Assembly: GCA_040954595.2 (NCBI GenBank) | Contig: CM082583.2 | Coordinates: 12,214,001 to 12,278,000 of the forward strand | Length of the DNA stretch: 64,000 bases | Reading direction: 5' to 3' | From: Balanoglossus misakiensis | Lineage: Eukaryota; Hemichordata | Shown here: positions 1 to 12,000 of the stretch, piece by piece | Position numbering within the stretch: position 1 is the stretch's first letter | How the letters are laid out: each line of letters starts with the position of its first letter | Notes under the pieces: model-generated | What the model saw: the letters and a program-made list of their open reading frames with translations, nothing else | Databases searched by the model: none | Told to the model about the DNA's origin: nothing | Made by a program: the position numbers and the translations under genes

Positions 1-1433
1 ACGGTGTGAAGAAGTCAGGGTGTAGAGGTAAACCCCGCTATGTCAATTTACCAACACGGGCGAAAGTGAGGGTCGGCCTGAGTCAATATGTATTTTGGCG
101 GGAAGGATCAGCAACAGCTGTGTCCTGATGAGCCAGACGAAGGCCGGCACCCCACTTCTTTTCAGCTACGACGCAAAAATAATCGGTCTGGCATACTAGT
201 AATACTGGGCTGTAAAATGGCACCCGGTGTCTCTATAGCAACAGAAAGGCATCCACGTTAAAATTTTAATATTATTCTCTGATGGAATTGGACGGAGGAA
301 TTAATGGGAGTCTACCACCATACAATGCCTACTCCAGGTTTTTTTTCAGATTCAAAAATCATCGCCAATCCAGTTCTTAGTTCTTCCTTGTCATAAATTT
401 TCACTATCCTCAAAGGACAGAGTCCAACTATTAATGTCACGGCCGTTGTCGCACGTTTTGTTTTAAAGAGGACAATAAATCTACATTTATCATCGTAAAT
501 ATTGGTCGTGATATTAGCGTCTATTGTCTGACAACGTGAATGGCGTTGAACAACACCATCTGCACCCGACCCTCCACGAGAATAAAAATGGGGGGGGGGT
601 GCACGACTATTCCATTGTTTGAACAAAACAAAATGACAGACAGTGGGTGCACATGAGTAAAGTACAATGCCATGAACTCGGCTGACATTTGGACATACAC
701 AACCATGTCCAAAAATAGTTTTCCAATCATGCTTTCCCTTTCAAACGAAACAGCAACTTGGACATTGGAGAACCACCTGTTGAAATGAATGAGGGACTTG
801 CCCGGATATGAAATATCAGTCAGTCAGAGAAGAAAATCCCTCTCGGTGACACAGTGCCGTTGTGTAGAGTGTGGATAATATTGGTTCAACCAGCTTGAGT
901 TATGGACCCAGACATAAAAAAAAATATCATTCGAAATGGCCGCGTGGCGCCCATGTTGAATCCTATCGTGAGACAAATTGGTGTATACGTGTGCTCATAC
1001 TATTATTATTTCCTTTTGCAAAAGTATGAATGAATGAAATCGCATCAAGAATATTTGAGTTATGATTCCTGGAGGACGGACGAACCACAATCTGAGTCCC
1101 CCACGTCTTCAAAAAAAAGACAAAAATGTTGCCGGCATATAAATCATCATCGATGACATTACATCAGACGACATTATACAACATCATAAATTAAAGCGAA
1201 CATTCTGTCCTTTAAACTTTGCGGGCTGTTTTATGGAAGTGTTATTTTTAGTATATTCGGTAAAAAACAAACGCGTCGTATTTTATAGTGGACGTTTCAA
1301 AGGCTGGTGGGGCGTCATTTTTTTCGAGTTTGTTATTGCTGTAATAAAGACTCGGAGAATATACATGTAACTACGCCAGCTTTGAATGGATATACTGTAC
1401 AATGTCCTGTCTTGTTTGAGCAGTTGAATCCGG

Positions 1434-2385
1434 TGCATGCGCAGTGATACAGTGCAGTGGAACCAAATCTCGTACAGTGCAGATGATTTTACGGTCATTG
1501 CAAGATGGCCTATGGAATATGGTTGGACAACAAGAGACAATTTATACTGCCCTATTTGCTCGAAACAACCTGTAAGTTGGATTTTAATCACATGACAGGG
1601 ACATGTACTCGCTTGAATAAAGGGAGCTTTGCCGGTGAAGATGCCAGCCACAATATGAACCCGGCTTCTGATTGGATGATGTAATCCACTCCGATGCAAG
1701 CATTTTACATTCCTCCAATCAGCGACCCGCTTGCTTATGAGTGATGACAATAATGGACCCTGGAAATGTTCATTTCCACACAAATCTTTTCTCGTAAAAT
1801 TTTACGACAGCATAAACAATTCCCATGAACATAATGATCATAAACACTCCCTCTTTAAAGAAATAATACCCGTAACTATACTGACCAGGAAATTTACACT
1901 AGGAGTAATTTCGTCAATACGCAAAATTTGATCACCAGAAGGACATTAATTTTCGTTACTTTAGGCCAACTTTTTTTCGCTAAATCGCAACAAGTCAAGA
2001 TGCTATGTACCGCTGTCGCCTTTTGGGAGAATTCAAAAAAGAGAATTTCATTAATTGAATATGACGTCACAGTTTCAATCCGCCTCCAAGAACATATGAA
2101 TCTCCGACCAAACCATATGCCGTGCACAGTAAAACGAATGAATTATACGCTCATGCCGTGGTGACACAGTGCGCATGCGGAGAAGTCGACTCCGCGAAGC
2201 GTCAAGACGGGAATGAAACCACACAATGAATGAGCGCTCCCGGGCAGAACAACAGAAGAGGCTTTCTCTGAGGTGTTTCGGGTCAGGCCAAAGTTCAAAG
2301 GTTCAGGCGTTTGAAATATAGCTACCATGTCCTACACTGGAAAACTGAAAAACCAAGCAAAGCAGGAAATATCTCGATGACGTCA
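1434..2385. promoter_or_regulatory. Promoter-like motif cluster (CRE, NRF1, CCAAT)
   Basis: Two perfect CRE palindromes TGACGTCA at 2062-2069 and 2378-2385; NRF1-like TGCATGCGCA at 1434-1443 and TGCGCATGCGG at 2170-2180; an inverted CCAAT (ATTGG) near 1671 and CCAATCAG near 1715. These are classic housekeeping promoter elements, but no first exon or product can be tied to them; the gene may lie beyond the left edge. Confidence 0.35.
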
Positions 2386-4264
2386 GTAGTGCAGAATGTA
2401 TGATATGATGTCATCGAAATACACAGGTGTCTGGCCCAAGTGTCCTCTACCTGTTGATCATACAGATTTTTGTCTCAATCATTGAACAGATCAAACAAAC
2501 ACAAAGGTCACGTAGCTTTGGCGGCTTTTGTCATTTGTCAATGATGCATTGATGAGCCACACGCACGTGTACTCCAGTCAGTTGTATTTCTGTCACGAAA
2601 GCATCCACCACGAATTTCCAATAAATAAATACATGTAAATACTATATATCGATTCTTGCATTAATGCTATGAATATTTGGCGGACACACGGGGTCGTCGT
2701 CAAGACGATTTTAGCTGCCATGATGCACTGTCTGTGCAGACACTTGAATGTTTTTGCGGCACTGCTCACGTGATAAATTCTCGGCATGCTTTGACAGACG
2801 CGCATTCAGTCGTGTCATCCCCAAGAACCCAGCTGCACCAAGAAGCGCGTGAAATGGGTGGGTCGTTTACCCCACATGTAAGCATATGCCGTCACAAACA
2901 AAAAATAAAGAAAATGAGGATTGATTGGAGGGACTTGTACACATGCACGGCCCATGTGGATTGTGCTAAACTTAAGTAAACATGTACACGATGCGAGAAC
3001 AAACGCCGCCCATACGCAGACGATGTTTGGTATACTGTTCTGCATCAGCGAGAATCTCTTATGTTCATTTTTGCTTGACTTGAGGACGTCGCGACCTTTG
3101 ACCGATGTTCTAGAGGAATACGGGACCCCTCCGACAAAGGGCTACTTGTGTCCCGTTTTGGCAGATTTGTATGGCCGGGATAGTGGTGAGGTTTTGTCGA
3201 AATCGGCCATTATAGGCTGTCAGAGGAAAACACTTGCCTGGATCACGCAATAGATAACGTGTTGCATGCATTCTTGTGCGAATTGCGAGGAAAGATGATG
3301 TACGGCCGCAAAAATACGATTGGCGTTGCAGGCCACAAGTTTTGCACTAAGTTTCAAATACAATATTTGCGTTGGATGTAGTCGACATTTTGGATTATAA
3401 TAACTTCCATAAATCACCGTCCAGGAAGAAACATATATTTGTCTCAAGCTGTCACGGTCGATTTTTTTGCACAAATAGGTTGTAAATTTAAGAGTCAAAT
3501 CTGGCAGCAGAAGCGTCGCATTTTCCACCAAAACCATGCTATTGTCAAGGAAACCGTGTGGTGCCATGGTTCGAGACATATGCCACCACTTTCAGCGAAG
3601 ATCCATTTCGTCAGGACAAAAAAGGGTCGGTTGAAATATGACGGTACCGGGGTTTTAGGTATCACGTCTTTTTTTAACCCAATAACTAATAGAACCCGAA
3701 ACCTTCCTTTGTCCTCCGCGAGATAGGGGACTAAAATTCACAATCCCCATTAACATTTAGAAGTGCCGTTTTATGATCGCCAAGCGATATATTATGATCT
3801 CCAAGGCACGCGGTCGTTTCCAGTGCAACGCGCGGTCCTATCAGATTTCTTCCATTCTTAAGATATTGTAATGTAATTACTGCTCGGTTCTGCACCGAGT
3901 GCCGTCTATGGATTTTTAATCAAAGAATCGAAAAGACGACGAGATTACAGAATGAAAGACAATAGACAGGCTAATATTCCATGCGTGTCCCCCCGGGATT
4001 TGAAGCAAGGGTATGAACTTTGATGGCCGATTACCCTACGCGTCTGCATCTCTGTGACTGTGCTCCTTCTGCGACTTGAAATTTTAAGGTCCACTATATG
4101 AATACATACATATGACTTGGTGAAAAACAGAAAATTGGGCATGTTGGGATACTAGACACTCTTAGCAATTTCCTCACAAACAATTTGCGTCTGACGATGC
4201 AAATTCAACATTTTTTAATTGGAGACAAATTTGTGGAATCGCGTCCTTTGACATACGATGTCAA

Positions 4265-4275
4265 TAGAGGGCGCA
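4265..4275 (+). promoter_or_regulatory. CTCF-like motif
   Basis: TAGAGGGCGCA, matching the AG(A/G)GGGCGC core of the animal CTCF site. Single-motif evidence only. Confidence 0.3.
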
Positions 4276-4779
4276 CCAGCCCACGGTTTGTAATGATTTT
4301 CCCTTGTGCGAACATATAGCAGTATTGCTCGGTTAAAGAAATGGCACGAGGTTGAATTATACTAACTTTAAAAATAAACCAATATTGCAAATATGGGCAA
4401 TAATCGAATGTATCTTATGGTTGCTAAACTCCAGCTCTCAAAAACCGAAAATCTCATATGTCATATGGTAAGGTATGGGAGTCGCATTCTCATCCCGACA
4501 TCTTTTAGTATAAACTTCTACAAATATTTTCTCTTTACTACATAAAGTTTTACCCATTCCCTCCAACAATATTATCCGTCTTAAATATAAAATTACCAAC
4601 CCCGTGACAGATATTATCGTATTTTCCCCCAAGGAGCCTGCACACGAGAAAATTATCAAGACTAAATTGAAAAGTCGGGTTGCTGGCTATCACAGCGTAT
4701 AGCACCTGGAGTGATTTCGCATTCACACATACAGAAATTCTTGTCATTTTTCACTGGTACATTGTTATAGATGAGCAAG

Positions 4780-5330
4780 CTCGCCCGAAATGGTGTTCAT
4801 GCGTTTCAGTCGTTCCTCATGGGGGTCGGTGCTTCCCGTTGGCGACTTGTAGCGATGGGCCATGCGGGATGCAGATGAGGGACCTGGGCACTAAATCTTG
4901 CGGAGGCGGCGGAGCAAAATCTCGCTTTGCGGTCGAGTTCGCGTCCCGGCGAGGGTGTCGAGCGGTGTGAGGACAGCGCGAGAATTTAATCGTTCGCCTT
5001 GGGTCGCCACAAGTGTGCCATTAACAAGTGTTGTCTCGTATTCCATCTGCCACGTGTCATTAGCACTTCCCACTTCTTTATCTTGAAGACAATTAGCACC
5101 GTTTCGTTGAAGTCACTTCGATCGATGGACCGAAAATGATATTCACGGCTGGCGCTGAAGGCGGTCTGGTGGGAAAATTAATGTCAAAAGCGAGTTTCTG
5201 AAGTGTGGTGCCGTGTTTGCCCCCCGGTTTGTCCCGAACGACGAAAAACTTAACCAAATGTCGACAAAAACGCGCAAGATTTAGTCGCTCGGGGCGGGCA
5301 TTTGAAGAGAATCCCACAAAAAAATTGACT
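4780..5330. promoter_or_regulatory. CpG-rich patch
   Basis: CpG is frequent here (for example in GCGGAGGCGGCGGAG and GTTCGCGTCCCGGCGAG) while the surrounding DNA is AT-rich and CpG-poor. In animals such patches are often promoters. It begins about 0.55 kb beyond the MRPS11 poly(A) signal. No protein family is recognised in its ORFs. Confidence 0.3.
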
Positions 5331-5884
5331 ATCCGAACCACAAAAACCGAGCTCCCCACGAATGCATTCATGAAAATTATGGACCAATCTAAGAAGAGTA
5401 CCCATCACCCTGTCAGAGAACACACCTAACAAATCATACATTCAACAGTTATCTCTCGTTTCATCCACATACTTTTTGTAGACAGTTTTCTACAAATAAC
5501 TTTGACGGGGAGGGGGGGGGGGAAGACCAGTGAAAGTATGTTGGGCCGAGAAATGGCAATACCAAAAACATGACCATGTGTGTCTCTCTCATTCGGCTGA
5601 TGGAAATACAATGTAGTGGTTCATCCACATTAAGGTAACCGTATTTGATTAATTTCCATCTATGATGCAAATTATGACCTTTCAATGTTAACAACACACC
5701 TCTGCACTAGACATGCAAATGTAATATTATTTTCTCACACCTGCGGTTTATGTCTCTATTTTGCACAAAAGTCGCCAGTGACACAATTGTGCGAAGATAT
5801 CACCGGCAGACTGGATTTGTGGCTTTTATGACAGATTTGGTTGCTGCTTGTGGCAAAATAAAAAGAGAAATATACCAAACAAAT

Positions 5885-5890
5885 TTTATT
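5885..5890 (-). terminator. Poly(A) signal of MRPS11
   Basis: AATAAA read on the minus strand, about 80 nt past the MRPS11 stop codon. It is the first canonical hexamer downstream of the stop. The 3' UTR is therefore probably near 100 nt. Confidence 0.6.
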
Positions 5891-5968
5891 TCCTGGCACA
5901 CAAAAAACCCACACAAACACCAACGGTGATCCATTCCAGCATACGACAGAAGAGATGTCGTCGCTTGA

Positions 5969-6076
5969 TCAGATTCGTCGAGCCTTGCGTGGCCGGCAGC
6001 CGTTGACAGATATCGGCGTGTTGTCGGTGATGGACACAATTTCAAGTCCTCCCATCTGAAGGCCTTTTATCGATGC
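5969..6076 (-). CDS. MRPS11: MRPS11 coding exon 7 and stop (108 nt)
   Basis: Acceptor TTTTTTTGCCAG|GCATCG. Encodes the last 35 residues, including [20 protein letters not shown], and ends with TGA at 5971-5969. The C-terminal basic tail KARRI is the usual rRNA-binding end of the family. Confidence 0.95.
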   Translation of the reverse strand, partial: ASIKGLQMGGLEIVSITDNTPISVNGCRPRKARRI

Positions 6077-9000
6077 CTGGCAAAAAAAGAGAAAGAAAGA
6101 AATTACATCAGGCAATAAATCACTAGCTTATATCAGCCCATCAATCAAGTTAGGCAGGGATTATTTCAAAATAAAATACCTTGATAACTCACCTATATTT
6201 GGCGCTTTGAAAGCGTGTGGATTACGAGTATTTGCATTGGTAAATAGGACAAACAGATAATGAGTATATATACGTTATCCACTGCCTACATCATAACGAC
6301 ATTATATCATCATTCAAATATCCATCGTAATAAATGATGACAACTGCTTCACGTACGCCTCTGAAAGGTAATCATGCTCAGGTCGTTCTTTTAATGCTTT
6401 CTTTCAGATGGTTGGATCCTCTTCGTAATTGCGTCTGGAATGGAAGTCTCGCAACCGACCCTAGTTTCTTTAGCCAAATTATGCCCTCTGTGGTCAAATT
6501 CCAAACAGAAAATGAAACGAACAGCACGTATCTAGATGTCAGCTCAGCAGACAAGAAGCGAAATTCTCCGCCACCTTTCACCTCTCAAAAACAGCAATAT
6601 TAGTTATCTATGCTGTTTGTTTTCAGATAAGATCTACATTTCGTGATCAGATTGCTAAACAAAGCAAATGCATTTTAACCAAAAAAATAGATACTTCTGA
6701 CTGTATTATTAACTGAACATGCACGGCAGTGTGCACAATCCGTAAATTACTCAAATTACGGATCAATTCGAGCAGAAGATAGCATCTAGGCCGTGTTCCA
6801 CATTTATTACAACTGAAGTTAATTCAAAATACTGATAAAAAAAAGAAATGACATTATAAATCACTACGATGAAATGAAATCCAATTTCTTAATGAAAACA
6901 TTCCTTTGAGCTATGTTTTTTTCTCATATTCTGAATTTTTTTTCTTTGAAATTAAAGAAAAGCATTGGCATCGGAATATGTTGGTCATCCACAGATGGAG
7001 AGAAATTTTGAATTCAGGGGTTACAGGTCAGTATTCATATCATATGCAAATAATTAATAGGTATATTAGCTCATCTCCTGTATATAATGAATTGCAAGTT
7101 GATAGTTAATTAATGACTGAGAAATTAAAAAAAAACAGAACTGCATAATTTAATTTTACCGTTATGTTTTAATAAAACATGGAGCAGCTGTGCTGACTCT
7201 TTTTTGACATTTGCTTATATGTCGCAAGAATATTCCTGGGTGGATGAGTTAACATGGTAAGCCTTCATCACAGTGTAGACTTTCACCCGAATGCGCTGCT
7301 GCAATCATTGTGATCTCGGGAACAGATTACGATAAAAACAAATAAAATATGTGGTGCACATTTCAAGGGTTCTTTTAAAGGATGATTACATTATACACGT
7401 ATGAGGATGTTAATAAAACATACTAAAGCATTGCCACGGCAATTTTCATTACGTCATCACTCGACTGATGACGTACGTAACGCCATGAAATAACAGGCTG
7501 GTCATAAATTGTTCTGTGGTTACCATACACTGTATTTTTTTTATTTTTCAGTCGCTGAATATTGAATCTTTTACATCCCAACTGTTGCCTTGTTGCCAGT
7601 GATTCCCTAAGGTGCCTTACTTAGAATACATCTGGCTTCCAGACTCAGGTTCGACCTCCATTGTTTGCAATGGTCTGGTTGGCTTTATGTACACAGAATT
7701 GCTGAATGTGTAACATTTTGGGGGATGTATGTAGGTGTCTGTATTTGTGTATGTGTGTGTGTGTGTGTGACAGAGACAGAGACAGAGAGAGGGAGAGAGA
7801 GCATTGAAAATAGAAGGTACAGTTGATGTTTCAATAAACTAACACAAACCTGTCGACCGGGGCCAAGACCTTTGACCATAAGGCGGATACATTTGATGCC
7901 TTTGTCCACAGCTTTCTGAAGAAAAAAACAAAAGACAGAAAAGTGGGTTTTGTATTCCGAAAAATGCACTGCTAAATGACATACTAGGTATTTACAAACT
8001 GCACTGTAGAATAACAATAAAATGCTATTGTCTAACAAAGCATACAGCTTGAAGGGTTCTCTCTCTCCATTAAGTGGGTCATTGTTCTGTTAAGTTTGGG
8101 AGTTTTTATTGCGAGTGAACAGACCTGTACAAAACAAGACTTTCCCACATCAATTAAAAAGAGCGTTTATTCATTTCAGTACCAGTTGCTAATCCTGAAT
8201 AGTTTTATGTACGCCCAAATTGGAATGCCAAGTTCATGGCAAGTCTGATCTTGTTCGCAGAAAACTTGCCATTATGTTACCTGGATGTATCTGTTCAAAT
8301 CCAGGGAAGGATCAAAACACACACTACATTCTACGTAGCTGCATTACTTAAACATTGTTGCACAATCACACACATCTCTCTTTAGAAATTATCCCACTTG
8401 AGATTAAATTCCCCGGCCCTCCCCCTCGCTCCCTGGTACGTTTCTGCCCAGAAAACTATGTTTGAATTGCCAGGTACTGATATTTGATGATTGTAAAACA
8501 AGAAATATCTGTATAAAGTTATCTCAACAACAGAAGTGAAAAACAGACAAAGATGTGGACTGACAGATACGTAAGAAGATTGAGGGAACAACGAGAGCCG
8601 TTTGGCATCGCGGCAACCATGGAAACTGGGAGACAGATGGAGAGCGACACACACAGAGAAGGGGACTGTGACAGTCTGTGATTGTGAATTAAGACGGCGC
8701 AATTTACAGCCTGAAATATGATCACTGGGAGAGGCAATTTTATAGAGAGGTTAAGAGCAAACGCCAAAGAACACATTAAAGCCTCTGGAGAAAGATGATA
8801 AATTAACTAATTGCTAACTGACATCAAACTAATGAAGAGGGATTGAGGGATTAATTAATAAAACATTAACTGGGTAAACTTGAAATATTAGCTTGGTTTT
8901 AAAGAGTTCCCTCGGTCGGCGCATGCACGCTTTCAAATTCGCCATCACCGCCGAAAAAATTACCCCCATTTGTTCTCATTAGGGGTTTCTGCAAGAGTTA

Positions 9001-12000
9001 GAACAGTATTGTCCACAAAAAAGGGGGAATTATGCAAAAAGTGATACAATCAATTGATAATTAATTAGAAAATGAGAATGGTGTGTCTGAGTAAAGCATG
9101 GTTTGACCTTAGTTAGAGGAAAATCTTGCGTACATTGCCGGTGTGACAGAACAATGGGTTGGTAAATTTACATGCAGGTGGCGGAGACAGCCTGGCGCCG
9201 TAATGGAGCTAACATAGTCTGTTTACAATGGTGATGAATATGTAGTAGGCAGTCAGATGACAGGCCGTGCATATCAATATGCACTGAGAGATTGACCTGG
9301 GAAGTGTCCTCCGCACGATCTGTCATACATCACCGCGCTCACTCACTGCACATAAAAGGGGCGCTGGTAAATTTATGACTATTTTGAAAAGCCTAATTGA
9401 CCTCACAGGGACAGGGATGGGGAGCTTGAATATGATTCATATTTCATACACACCACCATAACCATGGCGACGGCGTGAATCAGCGCATAAATTATTGACA
9501 CAGGGTGCCTTGACAGATGATTTTGTCGTCAACTGTTTCAACAACGCTTTCGAGTTGATCCGGTCTCGGTGTTTTTCTTTTCTGCACCAGACTGCATTGT
9601 TGTGCGCCAAATGAACAGACAATTGGCGACATGACTACATGGAGGTAGGCGAGTGAGGCTTTTTTTTGATACGGCGCAAATGCCACGGTGCGGATGTTGC
9701 GCGAAATTTATGACCGTGCCTTCTGACATTTCAATCCCCTCAGCACCTTTCGCTGTTCGGTTTGTACTTTAGTGGAACAGAAAGGGCACTTGACACAAAG
9801 TCTCGGTAGAACTTTACACTCACGGTAAAGTGTACCAGCAGAAACGCATACTTTGCTCTCAAGACCCGACAAATTGTGTCCTCAACAGCCGACCTTCGAC
9901 CTCCAAGCTCATTTACTTCGACAGGCCCCTGTCAAACCATTACGTGTCTTGCCCTACTGCAAAATGCATTGATTCCCCATCCAATCACGGTAGCCAAATT
10001 TTTTATTGCCTGTTTCACACCATTGTTTACCCCATCAACGGTTGACCAGATTTCTTCAGGGGATAATAATTTTTCTGCTGTTTGTAAAATTACAAGGGGC
10101 CGGTTTGACCTCGCAAATGATATTCTAATGATCGTTTAATTTTCAACAGCAGTTACATGTAAAACACCAACATTCTAAAACCTTTTAAGTTCTGTACGAC
10201 TCCTGAGAAAACAGGATCTTATCCTTTCGACCAAATACTTGCCAAAATCATGATGTAGATCGGTCTTTCTGAGGCAGCGTAGAGTAAAGAACAGAATGTT
10301 CACTTTTGTCATATTGGATAATATTTTAAAGATTATGTCAAACCAGCAAGGAAAGGGATGATTTAGAACGCGACCACACTGTACGAGAGAATGGGACATT
10401 TTATAGGTGTGTCAGGTGGACCCTACGTATGCATTTAATTTACACACACACACCACTGTACATGCCCGCCCCATTCAACTCGATACCCTTCTGGCTTAGA
10501 ACAGCCAAACCTCCAGAAAAAAATAACATGCATTAAAATCTCATTTCATTTCAGTGAACTAAGTTTGACAGTGATCCGAGTTCGGCCATGTTCATTTCTG
10601 TGACACATACATAACCAAGGAAACCGCCTGTTTTCTTGTTGTTGCTTTTTGTGTGGAAAACAACCGTTGCCAGGCGGGAATTTCAGAGTGGGGCTGGGCA
10701 GAGAACCGTCCACACACACCTCAACAAAGCAACAATACAAAGTGTTCACAAGAGTCAACAGTGCCTTTACATGCGCATTTAGTGTAATTAGTATATTCAC
10801 TCGACATGAAAGGCAAAATAAATCACCTTCCTTCACACCCATCGCCGTTGCCATGAGAACCGTGACATCAGACGCGTCCATTTCATCATTTTTTTTACTA
10901 TCAGCTAAATCTGCTTTTGGATTTGGCGTCTGTATTATATATATTTGATTTCTCATTGTTACAAGGAAGAGTGCGTGCCAGCGTTAAGGGATACGAAACC
11001 TTTTTTTTCTGGTCGTAAATTTCATACTGTCACTTTTGACAAAAAAATGACATGAAATTGATGAGTCTTTCACATATGCCAGAGCAGAAACGGACTATTT
11101 GTTTGATGTTCCAATATGACACATAACTGTGGTGCCATCAATTTCAACTCAACTTCCCCTCAAAACTTAACACGGCTGCGACTGTTACAAACATGCATGT
11201 CTCTAAATTGTTTTGGCATTTATTAGAGTCACTGCAGCATGTGGGTTTTATCACCAGGAAAACAATGTTAGACCCAGCCATACCTCTGTATGGCACCGGA
11301 AATTCTTTTGTTTCCAGAAGGATGCAATGAAAAGAAATTGATGGGGAATGGTTCATTTTTTAGCTGGCAACATGTTTTCTTGACAATGTTGGAAAATGTT
11401 TTTATTTCATGTTTTGGCTGCTGACTATGCCATCAGCAGGCTGACGAGCGCCCTCGGGCTGAAGAGCGCCCCCAGTGTCACATTAAGCAATCTTCACCAT
11501 TCCTTCGGAATTTTAAAGAAATCTCTTTTCAGTGTTGGTCACAAATACTCACTGTTGCTGCTGCTATTGCTGCTGTCTGTGCTGCTACTCCGGTCGATTT
11601 CTTGGCATTTTTGAATCCCACTGTCCCCTGCAAAAAAAGTAAACAGAAATATTAAGTCTCACATGGTTGAAAGGGCCTGTCCAAGTCCTTGAATGACTGG
11701 GTGGAGGTGCACTTTTTTGTGGGGCATTCACTTCTATCAGATAATATAAGAATATTGAGTTATACTTACACATGATGTCCTTAGTATACTCTTTGCTATA
11801 ACAAAGATACAAAATATATAAAAGCATAAATTAGATCATTTGACCTGGTAGAAAATATCAGGTATCTTTCTTTTTCATCACTTAACAACTTGTAACTTGA
11901 TTTACATCCTAAGGTGGAATAAAGCAAAGGGACTCTCATGTCATTCTTGTTATCTGTTTTTTTTTATTTTTTAAGTTTAATCGCTTCATAGCTGTCACTG

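Larger units (their letters stand above)
1..5884. other. Left flank, no supported gene (5.9 kb)
   Basis: Short ORFs occur in all frames but none resembles a known family or joins to another across good splice sites. The longest, 1283-1783 on the minus strand (166 codons), is described under findings. The block holds a promoter-like motif cluster at 1.4-2.4 kb, a CTCF-like motif at 4265-4275, a CpG-rich patch at 4.78-5.33 kb and G runs at 590-599 and 5512-5522. Confidence 0.6.
7916..11552 (-). other. MRPS11 intron 5 (3.6 kb), with regulatory-looking parts
   Basis: The longest intron of the gene. It contains a homeodomain-type AT-rich cluster at about 8800-8880, a motif-dense, less AT-rich stretch at about 9090-9560, and two adjacent CTCF-like motifs at 11447-11477. 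Short ORFs here resemble no protein I know. Confidence 0.8.

Noticed and set aside
3803-3814. AAGGCACGCGGT, identical to the first part of miR-124
   Set aside because: The rest of the mature sequence does not match and neither flank can pair with it to make a precursor hairpin.
7645-7656. GGTTCGACCTCC, a tRNA B-box-like sequence
   Set aside because: No A-box at the right distance and no cloverleaf can be formed.
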